The notes: a model not told the origin generated them from the letters alone. Positions 11,488-23,733 are shown, numbered from the stretch's first letter. The stretch is DNA of 64,000 bases from Atrina japonica (GCA_030159075.1 BROG01000966.1:1-64000); one strand, 5' to 3'. Made by a program: numbers and translations.

Positions 11488-11836
11488 TACTTTAGCGTTC
11501 ATGTCAACATTCCGCAAATTTTACGGTCGGTATAATAGTCTTGTTTGCGACTACTCTGTTTCATTAAGTGAAATGTTGAGTTACCTGTTCGATGGCGGTT
11601 GTTTAGACATCTGTACCAATTATGACGAGGATTCGTTCCTCACGTATTTCATTTTAATTTGACTGTGGACTCACGGTGGGTGTGACCGGTCGACAGTGGA
11701 TGCTTACTCCTCCATGGCACCTGACCCCACCTCTTGATTTCGAGAGGTCCGTATTTGTCCATTTTTTACAAGATCTGTATCTATATTCTGGACATCCTAA
11801 TGATTTATAGCTTTGTATCTGAGACTTTATATATAT
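11488..11836 (-). repeat. Dispersed repeat A, copy 4 (most complete)
   Basis: Runs from atgtcaacattccgcaaatt through tattatacttacg-type, tgttgagttacctgttcgat, attatgacgaggattcgttc, a tcctccatggcacctgaccc block and gtccgtatttgtcc to gtatctgagactttatata. This ~350-bp copy serves as the reference for the family. Confidence 0.75.
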
Positions 11837-11962
11837 ATTTACTCCAAAATATATTGTTGACCATACGCAAGGCTGTATGTAAAATAGTATCATTAATTGT
11901 AAACTAACCAACACTTGCCGTAGTCTTGAGGTAGAACGTCCGAATCGCAAGTTGGAGGTCCA

Positions 11963-12564
11963 GGGCATCGTTTCATAAAAGGTCGTAAACCAAATACTAG
12001 GATTACCGACCGTTTCCGATTACAAAACCGATTTACGACAAAATTTAGTCGGTAATTTCCAACTGGGTATAGGCAGTCGTAAATCCTAAATCCTTCTTGT
12101 TTTCAACAAGATCACGTAAAATATTTTGAGAAACTGTTTGAAATGACAGACTAAATTACTTTGTTTGATGAGTTAGAGGGAAATAAGACTGGTAGAAGAC
12201 CCAGCGTCTTCCAATACAGACATACCACTTACCTCCCTTTGATCGTATAAAATAATGGACTGCATAACGGATCACATAGGTCGTGTTCCGGAATTATATA
12301 TTTAAAGATAAAGTACCGATCTTGCCTTTTCAACTACAATACAGACGTCATTATTGACTATCCTACAATTCATTCCACCTTTTCTATACATTTAATAATA
12401 TGTAATATATAAATATTTTTAACATTGATATTCTACATACTATATAATCGGTAGTCGTAAGAAATTCCGACTTGCTAAATGAAACGATCGTAAACATTGT
12501 TGGTGAATGGTCGTAAAACTAATCGGTAATCGTAAAGTTTCCGACCTTTTATGAAACGATGCCC
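11963..12564. mobile_element. Non-autonomous inverted-repeat DNA element (~0.6 kb)
   Basis: The ends are perfect inverted repeats: gggcatcgtttcataaaagg at the left and its complement cctttttatgaaacgatgccc-type end at the right (12541-12564), followed by looser subterminal repeats of the ggtcgtaaa / ggtaatcgtaaa type. No open frame. It sits inside a tRNA-like SINE head: gttggaggtccaggg is on the left and ccagggctccagtactg on the right. The direct repeat ccaggg (6 bp) flanks it, overlapping the ends, so exact boundaries are ambiguous. Superfamily not assigned; an hAT-like origin (CAGGG end) is possible. Confidence 0.8.
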
Positions 12565-12834
12565 AGGGCTCCAGTACTGATAACGGGTTATCATAACGAC
12601 CTGTCCTGTAGACCTGTCACCTTACAGCAGACAGATGGAACATTCCTTAGACCCACACGTCTCTTCAAAAAGCAGGAATTGAAAAAGTATTGCAAAACCA
12701 TGAACATGAATCTTTTTTTTTTCAATTAATCTGGCAAATAATAATATATGCAGAAACATTATAACAAAGCTAAATCAATTAAAAATGAAGGAGTACTAAT
12801 GGATAACCGAAACTCAAAGTCCATTAGAATACGA

Positions 12835-13050
12835 CAAAGTGCCATGGAGGAGTAAGAATCCTTGTCGATCGGTCACACCCACCGTAAGTCCACAGTCAAG
12901 TCCAAATGAAACACGTGGGGAACGAATCCTCGTCACAATTGGTACAGACGTCCCAACAACCGCAACTCAACATTTCACCTAGTGAAACCGAGTAATCGCA
13001 AACAAGACTATTATACCGACCGTAAAATATGCGGAACGTTGACATCAAAC
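12835..13050 (+). repeat. Dispersed repeat A, copy 5 (5' truncated)
   Basis: From gtgccatggaggagtaagaa through tcacacccaccgtaagtcca, aacgaatcctcgtcacaatt and aacatttcacctagtgaaac to ggaacgttgacatcaaacgc. Lacks the half that carries ggacaaacacgg. Confidence 0.7.
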
Positions 13051-13699
13051 GCAGTTTTCGATCCTGTGTCGATAATTTGTCAGCGAGTAGTTTACCTCTG
13101 TATATGAAATGTTCATACTTTGAACACACCCTGCCATATCGGATCAATTGTAAAATATAAACTCCATATGCAGATGATTGTGGGATATTACTACTTAAAT
13201 GTGGAAAATTAACGATGGGAAAGCCGAAATCGTCGCGTTAGTCGTATAGCTTAGTTGTTAATTTTCCGTCTATGTCTATAGTAAGTAAAACGTTTAAGTA
13301 TGAAGCGTGTGTTCTTGATTCTGTTGTATCTAAAATTTCTAGTTCGCTGGGATATATCGCATTGACAAATGATTTCAACATGAAGAACAAACGCTATCAC
13401 AATATTCTTACATAAAGGACAACGATTTTAGCGGTCCATGTAAAACCGCACGAAATGTAATACACCAAGAAAGAGATTTATGAATTTTCAAAGAATGACA
13501 CACAAAAAACATTTTAAACACAAATTCTGTATTGCAACAGTTGCTAACAAATTAAGCTAGGAACGGAATAAATTTGCTAAAAAATTATTTGAAAATGTTC
13601 AGTAAAAAGAAATTCAGATTTCGTCCCTTTATTCACATGGAACCGATATCATTCAGAAGATATTTGCGTCTTCAGATTTGTTTTGGACTCTTGTGATGT

Positions 13700-13988
13700 G
13701 AGCCGGCCTGGCTCTTTCGGTAGCGCGCTCGACTCTTGATCGTGAGGTCGTGAGTTCGAGTCCAGCTGGCGGCAGGTTGGTTTCCTGTTCTTCGGGTGAG
13801 ACAGTAAAACCGAGGTCCCGTGTCACAGTAGGTGTCGGCACGTTAAAGAACCCTCACTGCTCAATAGCCTTAAGTGCCGAGCATAGGCCAAAATTTGAAG
13901 CCCTTCACCAGCATTTGGTGACATCTCCATATGAGTGAAATATTCTTGAGTGGGACGTTAAACAACAATAAACAAACAAACAAACTTA
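13700..13988 (+). mobile_element. SINE1, complete copy with target duplication
   Basis: Head gagccggcctggctctttcg with B box gagttcgagtcc, body, and tail gggacgttaaacaacaataaacaaac. Flanked by tgtgatgt at 13692-13699 and 13989-13996, an 8-bp target duplication. LINE-driven insertion is expected for this class. Confidence 0.92.
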
Positions 13989-14834
13989 TGTGATGTAAAA
14001 CTAAAACTTTGGTATTGTTAATAATATTTATAACCACTAGGACGTTGCCACTAGCCGGTGGGCGGTCCGAGTCCCCGAGGTTATACATAAACCCAATACC
14101 TGGTATTTCGGCATCAGCCGACTATTTTATACTAAGGTAATAGTTCGCACTATTTAAATTCTAAACTACTCAAAAGCTGAGGTATTCATTTTTACAGTGG
14201 GTACTCTTAGACGGATTTGTCAACACAATTTAATTTTGTATGATACAGCCTTTTTCGGGCATATAATTTTTCATTACATTTGAGCGCAACTGATGAAGTC
14301 TTATTGACAGTAACGATAGTCTGGGGCATTTGTTGTGGACTCTTTAATCAAATTTAGATATATATCGACGACGTTTTGTCTAGTGGTAGTAATCATTACA
14401 ATTTTCATACGTATGTGGACGCGATATTTATCTCATACCTGAGCACAAAGCAGGTCATCGCTATTAAAGAAACTTATGAAGGCAAACTCTATATTCCATA
14501 TCACGTGAACCCTTTCTTTCATATCACGTGACAGCGGAAGGAATATCGATATCATATAACAAAATGGTGATCTAGAAACTGACTTTTTCCAATAATCAAA
14601 GAGAAATAACTCGCTTATTGTTGACATTTTTTCTGATGCCCTTTATTTTCCTGTCCTTGACAGTTATTAAGGACCAAATCAGATACAGGGAATTCCAATC
14701 CGACAGAATTAAATACAATTTCTTGGCATATTCAATATGGCGACAGTGTTTGTGTATTTTGATTTTACGTATTTTGATCAATGAAGGCATGAGAGAAAAA
14801 TACACATCCATAGAAGTTGCTCAAAAATAATATT

Positions 14835-15470
14835 AGGAATCGCGTTTAATGTCAACATTTTACAAATTTCAAGAGCCGGCCTGGCTCAGTCGGTAGCGCG
14901 CTCGACTCTGGATCGTGAGGTCGTGAGTTCGAGTCCCGCCGGCGACAGGTTGGTTTCCTGTCTTTCGGATGAGACAGTAAAAGCTGGAGGTCCCGTGTCA
15001 CAGTAGGTGTTGGCACGTTAAAGAACCCTACTGCTCAATGGCCGTAAGTGCCGAGCATAGGCCAAAATTTGAAGCCCTTCACCGGCATTTGGTGACGTCT
15101 CCATATGAGTGAAATATTCTCGAGTGGGACGTTAAACAACAATAAACAAACAAACAACAACAAATTTCAAAGTTGCTATAATGATTTCGTTTGCAATTAC
15201 AATTTTTCACCAATTAAATGTTGAGTTACCTATTCGATAGTGAATTCTCTATGCCGGTTGTGATGAGGATTTATTCCTTACTTCTTTCATTTGAATTTGA
15301 CTGTGGATTCCTGGTCGGTCAACGGTCAATTCTTACTTCTCCATGGCACCTGATCCCACATTTGTATTGTCAGAGTTCCGTATTTGTCTAACTTCACCAG
15401 TCAGATTTGTATTCTCTCCGATACTTCCTGACGATAAATACTTCGACATCTTTAAATTCCATATTATGAT
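14835..15470 (-). repeat. Dispersed repeat A, copy 6, split by a SINE
   Basis: 14835-14872 carries the gaatcgcgtttaatgtcaac end and 15171-15470 the rest (tgttgagttacctattcgat, tctccatggcacctgatccc, gttccgtatttgtctaac). Removing the SINE1 at 14873-15159 restores colinearity with copy 4. Confidence 0.8.
14873..15159 (+). mobile_element. SINE1, complete copy nested in repeat A
   Basis: Starts gagccggcctggctcagtcg and ends in a (caaa)-rich tail. It is bracketed by acaaatttcaa at 14862-14872 and 15160-15170, an 11-bp perfect target duplication. The insertion postdates repeat A. Confidence 0.95.
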
Positions 15471-15715
15471 AGTGGTTGTTTCATTCATAGCTCTGTTTTG
15501 ACTCTAAGGAATGCCATCTCATGTCATCCATTTGTGCATCATCCATTAATTGCTGTACAAGTGGAATTTTCGCGAGACGGAAATTTAGCGTTTGCCCTTA
15601 AAAAAGGCATATAATTTTAGTGAGAAATAATTTCAGCGATAACGCTGACCTCCAATGCGGAATGAATTGTCAGCGAAATTCAATTGTAGCTATCTTAAAC
15701 ACTTTCGCTAGTAAT

Positions 15716-15716
15716 G

Positions 15717-15792
<76 letters not shown>
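15716..15792. repeat. (TA)n microsatellite
   Basis: About 77 bp of TA ending exactly at the inverted-repeat terminus cagtaaaacctg of the next element. Confidence 0.95.
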
Positions 15793-15795
<3 letters not shown>

Positions 15796-15971
15796 TAAAA
15801 CCTGCTATAGCGACCACCTCTATATAAGGATTACGTGTTTATAAGGGCCAATCTTTTTCAAGTCCCTTAACTGCATACTTCAACAAAATTGAACATGTGT
15901 ATAAGGGTCACCTGTACATAAGGTCAATATTTCCTGGTCCCTTGGGTGGCCCATATATACAGGTTTCACTG
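15793..15971. mobile_element. MITE C (cagtaaaacctg ends), copy 1
   Basis: Left end cagtaaaacctgctatagcg, right end tatatacaggtttcactg; interior ataagggcca, caagtcccttaactgcatac, ctggtcccttgggtggccc. Further copies are at 43974 and 54605, with related ones at 59849 and 61825. A TA target and short inverted ends suggest a Tc1/mariner-like non-autonomous element. Confidence 0.8.
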
Positions 15972-16398
15972 TGTGTGTGCGTGTCTATGTGTTCTACCCT
16001 TAGGTAAATTAATGAAAATATGTAAACTTTTACATAAAGCTATTAGAGAAATTCTTCAAAAAGACTTCCCTGTCAAATAGCAGCAGATTAGTGTAAAAAA
16101 TGTGAATGTTCTGGTATGGACTATAAAGTATAATAAAGACGTAAAGGAATAAAAGTTTTTGAAAAAAAAAAAGAAATTTGACAATAAAATTATTTTGTAT
16201 TTACTAGGAAAAAACAATTTCATAAAAAAGGCTTTGATTAGTCCCTTGAATTTTACTGATTAAGAACATAAGTTTAATTAATGATTAATGATCCTGAACC
16301 GTGAAGAAAGTAAAGTAAAAACAAACCGTTTTCTTATTCTTTTTTTTTTAATTTTATCATGGAAACACCATACGCAGGCGATAAAGGGATATTGCTAC

Positions 16399-16829
16399 TT
16401 AAAGGGGAATTAGTTGTTTTCTTTTCCTCAAATTCCCCTTTTTACTACTTAGATTGATATGTATTAACAAAAAAAAAACCAGATATAAACAGGCACAAAA
16501 ATTCTTAAACTCCAATATATTTTTGTGAAAATTACTCGAAAAACCAGGTTTGGCACTTTCTCAATGGCAATTGATTAACTCAAACTTACTATTTGTATAT
16601 GAATACCACACTGGACCTGACCTTATTTTCACAAAATATATAGGAATATAAGATTTTATACGCCTGTGTATAGCTCTTATTTGATATTCTACATCTATTT
16701 TCACAAAATATATAGGAATGTATGCCTGTGTATAGCTCATATTTGTTAATGCACATTAAGTACAAGTAGTAAAAGTAGAAAAACAGAAATAATTTGGGGG
16801 GTGGTTAAACACAGCTTATGTACCTTTAA
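16399..16829. mobile_element. MITE B, copy 2
   Basis: Starts ttaaaggggaattagttg and ends ...aaacacagcttatgtacctttaa. It has an internal duplication of a block containing cacaaaatatataggaat (seen twice between 16631 and 16720). It lies about 80 bp upstream of the acceptor of the cysteine-rich peptide exon. Confidence 0.75.
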
Positions 16830-16911
16830 ATATGCTATTTCATACACTGTACGGTCAATTGTATCTTGCCCTGTTCTATTCAATTTATAAACTTATACAA
16901 TTTCTTTACAG

Positions 16912-17282
16912 GCAACAACATGTCTAGGTGTGTATTGCTTATAATGCTTCTTGTTACCATGGTTTCCCTTGTCAACGCCTGTCGGCAGCAGTATCAACAT
17001 AAAAGCTGTTACTGTAAATGTGATGACCTCATATATGCCCCGTGTCATACAAACTGTACAGCAAGCTTCAGTGGTGACAACTTACATGAGAATATTTGCG
17101 ATATTCATTGCCATGACAAATTCGCCTTCTGTCTCAGTCACTGTAATCATGGAATCTTTCCAACAACAACAACAACAACTAGTTAACTAATATATGGATT
17201 TCTTGTGAACTATGACACAATCAAAATGATTTGGACTAATTATTTTAATCCAAGAAGAAAGTATAATTTTACAGAAATTAAA
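16912..17282 (+). CDS. Small secreted cysteine-rich peptide
   Basis: Coding part 16920-17186, 88 codons. Residues 1-20 form a clear signal peptide (hydrophobic core LLIMLLVTMVSLVNA, cleavage likely after A20). The mature part has ten cysteines (21, 30, 32, 34, 42, 46, 60, 64, 71, 75), several in Cx3C pairs, then a threonine tail (81-87). An even cysteine count and a short length fit a disulfide-rich extracellular peptide; the family is not recognised, and host-defence, signalling or venom-like roles cannot be told apart. I chose the ATG at 16920 because a good splice acceptor (acaatttctttacag, ending 16911) lies just before it; starting further upstream would read through the intron. An ATTAAA polyadenylation signal is at 17277-17282. 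The upstream exon was not found. Confidence 0.78.
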
Positions 17283-17387
17283 GTTTTTTCTTTTCGAGTT
17301 ATCGTTTGTCTATTTTCAAAACAATCACATTAACAATGTATGCATACACAATTTGGAAGTTTACTAGTACATGAAAAGATGGTCCTT

Positions 17388-17515
17388 TCGGCCTCTTTTG
17401 TGCCCTATTGGTCCCAGCCCCTTTCAATTTGCGAATTTTTGCGGCCTCACATGGGGATAAATCCTGCCAAGTTGGGTTAAAAATACTAGTTCTTGAGAAG
17501 AAGTTGAATATGGGA
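17388..17515 (-). repeat. Fragment of the 'agctcacctg' type of repeat
   Basis: On the minus strand it resembles part of 49560-49720: the 'tcttctcaagaac', 'aacccaacttgg' and ccatgtgaggcc-like blocks recur. It is short and without ends. Confidence 0.4.
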
Positions 17516-17589
17516 AAAAGTTAATAACGCACTACGACAGACAAAGGACGATCACAATAGGTTACCTTGAGCATTTGGATCAGGTACCT

Positions 17590-18780
17590 ATAGGAAAGAA
17601 GAAAAAACAATAATAATATGGCCCACCCACTGACCGACTTCAGTTTCAAAAACAACAATGAATGTCAGCATGCTAGGTATTAAATGTCATCATTATTCTA
17701 GTACATGTAGGGCCCTGTGCATTCGGTACAAATTCACTCACTAAACAAAAACTCCATTACATCATTGCTGATCAAGAGATTGTCTATGTCTTAAAGGTGA
17801 AGTGTCCAGAAATTTGTCCTCTATAAATTGGTTGTATACATTTGAAAAATGCTAACGGCAAAATATTACCTCCTCAAACCTCTCTCAGATAAGATAAATG
17901 TTAAACTACAATTGTATTAACATACATATGATTAAAAGGGGAATACGAGTGTTTTTGTTATTTTGTACAACCATGGACAAAGCACACGAACATCAGATTC
18001 TTCTTGCCGGCTACAATCACAATAGTATCTTGCAACGGTTGGTATAAAATGATGAAAAAGTATCGATTCAACAAAAATAAAATAATTACATAGAGTTAAA
18101 GAGTAATTCAGAATAAAAGTTTGATCAAAACAAAAAACCGCAACGGGAAAGTGTGTCTATAGATAGCGTAACTTATATTATTTCTATCATAAATCTATAA
18201 AATTCAAGTCTTTTGTCTGTATATGTACATACATTTAAATGTAAGTTTCATTGATTTTAAGTACATGTAAATACAACTTAATAACACCCAGTAAACCCCC
18301 CAAAAATCTAGAGATCTTCAGTTTTCTTCATTTAATATCACCCCAAGTGATGTTTCCGACTGTCCCAAATCATAAACAATACTTTAACAACACGGACCTA
18401 CCCAACACCATCTATTTGGGGTCCGTTTATATAATTTAAAAGAGGATTTATTCGTGATTTGAGTAAAAACAATTCTGACAAAACTGAAAAAAATGGAACA
18501 ACTAAAAAGGCATATTCGCTGACAAGGTGATAGCACAAGAACATATATTTCCTTAACAGAACAATTCCAAACCTCACATATATCCTAACAGTACCCAAAC
18601 TGGCCAGTCTCGTTTACTGATATTTCTCTTAAATACTTCGAGAATTATAATATTAACTGACTAATGTCTTTAAAAGTAATATTTCATTGTGTCAGGGTAG
18701 TTTCAGGTAAAATATTGCACTTGTCTTTTTTCCCCAAATATACCAGTAGGTATCTATCGTGGGGCAATTTCGGCTCTGTG
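17590..18780. other. No gene recognised
   Basis: AT-rich sequence with only short open frames; no splice-flanked frame and no repeat that I could match elsewhere in the window, apart from scattered A/T runs. Confidence 0.4.
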
Positions 18781-21700
18781 CAAAATAATAGTGAGAAGGG
18801 AAAATTTATTAAAAGGTCATTTGGAGATCCCAGAGGGATCTTGGCGCCCACCATCGAATGTTCTTCATTTGATCTATGACAGACTGTTCTTTTCTCCTAT
18901 TTTGTGGCTAAACAATGAATTTGAACTAAAACCTAAATATCTGTCAAATGCTATCTCACAAGATTATAACAATACCAATTATAAACTGCTATAATCCAAG
19001 ATAGCTTAACCATACCTGTCAACTTCTAAAAGTGAAAATGCTGGTCGTGACCTGCATTGAGTAAAACTAACATTACACATAATAATCTGTCTTGCTGGGC
19101 CCTGATTTGATATCAAATGTAGCAAAGAGTATATTTCAGGGATGTGGCAGTACCCCCATATACACTACTGAATGTGTTTTCCCATGACAATCAATAATAT
19201 ATATGGTTAAACAGAGGGGCTGTGAGGGGTTTTTAACTTATAAGTAAATATATAAATTCCAAGGGGTGGAGAATTATTTTCAAGAAATACATAATAAACT
19301 TTAATTGTCAAAATCCAAGATGGCCATCTGGCAGCCATTTTGTCATCCGACACACCTGAAAATGTACACTGCACAACTAGACCTTAAGGAAGATCAGTGG
19401 TAGACAATATAAATGATTTTCAAGAAATACATAATAAACTTTAATTGTCAAAATCCAAGATGGCCACCTGGCAGCCATTTTGTCATCTGACACACCTGAA
19501 AATGTACTCTGCACAACTAGACCTCAAGGAGAACCTATATATCAAATTTCATAAAGATCCCTTCAGTACTTTCTGAGAAACAGCGATAAAAATCTTTAAA
19601 TATCAAAATCCAAGATGGCCGTCTGGCAGCCACTTTGTGATCCTACCCACCTTAAAATGTACACGACAAAACTATACCTCAAGGAAAACCTATATATCAA
19701 ATTTCATAAAGATCCCTTCAGTACTTTCTGAGAAATAGCGATAACAAACTTTAATTGTCAAAATTCAAGATGGCCGCCTGGCAGCCATTTTGTGATCCAA
19801 ACCACCTGAAAATGTACTTTGTACAACTAGACATGAAGGAGAACATATATGTCAAATTTAATAAAGATCCCTTCAGTATTTTCTGATAAATAGTGATAAC
19901 AAACTTTAATTGTCAAAATCCAAGATGGCCGTCTGGCAGCCACTTTGTGATTCGATCCGCCTGAAAATGTACACTGCACAACTAGACCTCAAGGAGAACA
20001 TTTATTTCAAATTTCATAAAGATCCTTCAGTACTTTCTGAGAAATAGCTATAACAAACTTTAATTGCCAAAATCAAAGATGGCCACCTGGCAGACATTTT
20101 GTCATTCAATCCACCTGAAAATGTACACTGCACAACTAGACCTCAAGGAGAACTTATGTGTCAAATTAATTAAAGATCCCTTCAGTACTTTCTGAGAAAC
20201 AGCGATAACAAACTTTAATTGTCAAAATCAAAGATGGCCGCCTGGCAGCTATTTTGTGATCCGACCCGCCTGAAAAAATACACTGCAAAACTACACCTCA
20301 AAGAGAACCTATATGTCAAATTTCATAAAGATCCTTCAGTACTTTCTGAGAAATAGCGATAACAAACTTTTATTTTCAAAATCCAAAATGGCCACCTGGC
20401 TGCCATTTTGTGATCCGATACAATTGGAAATGTACAATGCACAATTAGACCTCAAGGAGAACCTATATATCAAATTTGATAAAGATCCCTTCAGTACTTT
20501 CTGAGTAATAGAGATAACACACTTTAATTGTCAAAATCCAAGATAGCCACCTGCGCAGCCATATTATGATCTGATCCATCTGAAAATATACACTGCACAA
20601 CTAGACCTCAAGGAGAACCTATATGTTAAATTTCATAAAGATCCCTTCAGTACTTTCTAAGAAATAGCGATAACACACTTTAATTGTCAAAATCCAAGAC
20701 GGCCATCTGGCAGCCATTTTGTCATCTGATCCACCTGAAAATGTACACTGCACAACTAGACCTCAAGAAGAACATATATGTCAAATTTCATAAAGATCCC
20801 TTCAGTACTTTCTGAGAAATAGCGATAACAAACTTTAATTGTCAAAATCCAAGATGGCCGCCTGGCAGCCATTTTGTCATTCAATCTGCCTGAAAATGTA
20901 CACTGCACAACTAGACCTCAAGGAGAACTTATATGTCAAATTAATTAAAGATCCCTTCAGTAATTTCAGAGAAATAGTGATAACAATATTTAATTGTCAA
21001 AATCCAAGATGGCCGTCTGGCAGCCATTTTGTGATCCGAACCACCTGAAAATATACACTGCACAACTAGACTTCAAAGAGAACCTATATGTCAAATTTCA
21101 TAAAGATCCCTTCAGTACTTTCTGAGAAATGGCGATAACAAACTTTTATTTTCAAAATCCAAAGTGACCGCCTGGCAGCCATTTTGTGATCCGATACAAT
21201 TGGAAATGTACAAGGCAAAATTAGACCTCAAGGAGAACCTATATATCAAATTTCATAAAGATCCCTTCAGTACTTTCTGAGAAATAGTGATAACAAACTT
21301 TAATTGTCAAAATCCAAGATGGCCGTCTGGCAGCCATTTTGTCATCTGATCCGCCTGAAAATGTACACTGCACAACTAGACCTCAAGAAGAACCTACATG
21401 TCATGTTTCATACAGATACTTCAAGGAGAACCTATATGTCAAAATTTATAAAGATCCCTTCAGTACTTTCTGAGAAATAGCGATAACAAACTTTAATTGT
21501 CAAAATCAAAGATGGCCGCCTGGCAGCTATTTTGTGATCCGACCCGCCTGAAAATATACACTGCACAACTAGACCTCAAGGAGAACCTATATGTCAAATT
21601 TCATAAAGATCCCTTCAGTACTTTCTGAGAAATAGCGATAACAAACTTTTATTTTCAAAATCCAAAATGGCCGCCTGGCAGCCATTTTGTGATCCGAACC

Positions 21701-22040
21701 ATCTGAAAATGTACACTGCACAACAAGACCTCAAGGAGAACCTATATGTTAAATTTTATAAAGATTCCTTCAGCACTTTCTGAGAAATGTCGATAACAAA
21801 CTTTAATTGTCAAAATCCAAGATGACCGTCAGGCAACCATTTTGTGATCCCACCCACCTGGAAATGTACACTGCACATGTAGACCTCAAGTAGAACCTAT
21901 ATGTCAAATTTCATAAAGATTCCTTCAGTACATTCTGAGAAATAGGACAAGAATTGTTTAAGGACGGATGACAGACGACAGACCACGGACAAAGAGTGAT
22001 AAGAATAGATTACCATCTGTTGATGGTGGGCAAATAAAAC
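18780..22040 (+). repeat. Composite repeat with ~17 tandem ~155-bp units
   Basis: Between about 19270 and 21950 a unit repeats roughly every 155 bp: gaaatagcgataacaaactt, caaaatccaagatggccgcc, ggcagccattttgtgatcc, tacactgcacaactagacct, caaggagaacctatatgtca, ataaagatcccttcagtact. One unit around 21420 has a short extra duplication. The left flank (ggtcatttggagatcccaga, 18817) and right flank (ggacggatgacagacgacag, 21961) belong to the same dispersed element. Open frames inside are by-products of the repeat. Confidence 0.9.
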
Positions 22041-22328
22041 TGTATCCTGTGCCATTTGCAGCACTAAGTGGGATCTTTATACACAGATATTGATCTCATT
22101 CGCAAACAAATTTTGTCTTAAAAATGATGCACAAATAAGAAATCTGATCACTGAATCATGAGAAAACTTTTAAAGATGTACCAAATGTTAGTCTTTGATT
22201 GCCCATTTTTTATTCGCAAACTTTATGTGGCTTCACATTGTGATTGCCCCCGTCAAGTTTGGATAAAACTGAATCATTGGTTCTTGATAAATCAAAACTG
22301 CCAAGAAGGTGACAAAAAACTGATACCT

Positions 22329-22440
22329 TTAAAGGCATACAAGCTGTCAAAATGGATGTTTTGGTTTCAAAGTTTCAAATATTCTATGTTTTATACAAAT
22401 AAAATGTTTATAAGAAGTCCCAGGTTGAAAAAAAAAAATA
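22329..22440. mobile_element. MITE D terminal fragment (tttaaaggcatacaagctgtc)
   Basis: One end of a family whose fuller copy is 30226-30581. The other end type appears at 23280-23310 (gacagcctgtatgcctttaa). Confidence 0.5.
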
Positions 22441-22464
22441 TTACATGCATGTGTAATCATACAG

Positions 22465-22945
22465 TTACAATACATAGTTCAAAGAGTTCAATACACCTGT
22501 ACAATACAGAGTTAAATACGCCTGTAAAATACAGAGTTCAATACGCCTGTACAATACAGAGTTAAATACGCCCGTACAATACAGAGTTAAATACGCCCGT
22601 ACAATACAGAGTTCAATACGCCTGTACAATACAGAGTTCAATATGCCTGTACAATACAGTTAAATACGCCCGTACAATACATAGTTGAATACACCCGTAC
22701 AATACAGAGTTAAATACACCCGTACAATACAGAGTTAAATACGCCTGTACAATACAGAGTTCAATACGCCTGTACAATACAGAGTTAAATACGCCCGTAC
22801 AATACAGAGTTAAATACGCCCGTACAATACAGAGTTCAATACGCCTGTACAATACAGAGTTCAATACACCCGTACAATACAGAGTTAAATATGCCGTACA
22901 ATACAGAGTTCAATACAGAGTTCAATACGCCCGTACAATAAATAA
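22465..22945. repeat. 25-bp minisatellite, ~19 copies
   Basis: Unit gttaaatacgcccgtacaat + acaga, with alternation of gttaaa/gttcaa and gcccgt/gcctgt between units. The array is contiguous, without spacers, and opens with degenerate units. Confidence 0.95.
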
Positions 22946-23452
22946 TGTCGTATTGCACATAGTTGGATACGGAAATTTCGCAGGAGCTACTTTCTAAGTA
23001 GCATTCATGTCATCCAAAATATTTGATGGCGTTGTTAAAAGCGAAATGAATTTTAAATTTGTGTACAAATATAGACAAATAAGGGACATGTAATAAATAC
23101 AAAACCACACAAATGTTTCTATCCATATCATCAGACTGCACTTGATAGATTAGCATATGCATTTCATTGGCGCATTTCATTCATTCTAGACAATACATGT
23201 ATATGTAGGATATGTTTAAATTTTCTAAGTCAATATAATGTCTTAGCCTTTAAATCAAAGTTATGGTCTAATTTTTTTTATAAAAATGACAGCCTGTATG
23301 CCTTTAATGGCTTGATTTTGAACAAATATTGCTTTCATTATCGAACTTTGTAGATATTGACTTGACAATCATGTCGACCAAAATTGAAAGACATCTGATC
23401 ATTGGTTCATAATTAAGCTTTTGCAAACATTACTCAGCTTCACATTGGAAAA

Positions 23453-23733
23453 GAGCCGGCTTGGCTCAATCTGTAGCGTACTCGACTCTTGATCATGAAG
23501 TCGTGAGTTCGAGTCTAGCTGGCGGCAGGTTGGATTCCTGTCCTTTGGATGAGACAGTAAAAACCGAGGTCCCGTGTCACAGTAGGTGTCAGCACATTAA
23601 AGAACCCTCACTGCTCAATGGCCATAATTGCTGAGCATAGGCCAAAATTTGAAGCCCTTCACCGGCATTTGGTGACATCTCCATATGAGTGAAAGAATCT
23701 TGAGTGGGATGTTAAATAACAATACAAGAACAA
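23453..23733 (+). mobile_element. SINE1, complete copy with target duplication
   Basis: Head gagccggcttggctcaatct, body as in the other copies, tail gatgttaaataacaatacaa. Perfect 12-bp duplication cacattggaaaa at 23441-23452 and 23734-23745. Confidence 0.95.

Noticed and set aside
12900..13147. 83-codon open frame on the minus strand
   Set aside because: Lies within repeat A copy 5; other copies of the repeat do not keep the frame.
20313..21048. Several 60-70 codon open frames in the 155-bp array
   Set aside because: They share the repeat sequence and differ only by array mutations; there is no start context or splice support.
22613..22864. 83-codon repetitive open frame on the minus strand
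   Set aside because: Produced by the 25-bp minisatellite, whose unit length allows an open periodic frame.
22465..22945. Regularly spaced direct repeats suggesting a CRISPR array
   Set aside because: The 25-bp units are contiguous with no unique spacers, and the sequence is animal DNA; it is a minisatellite.
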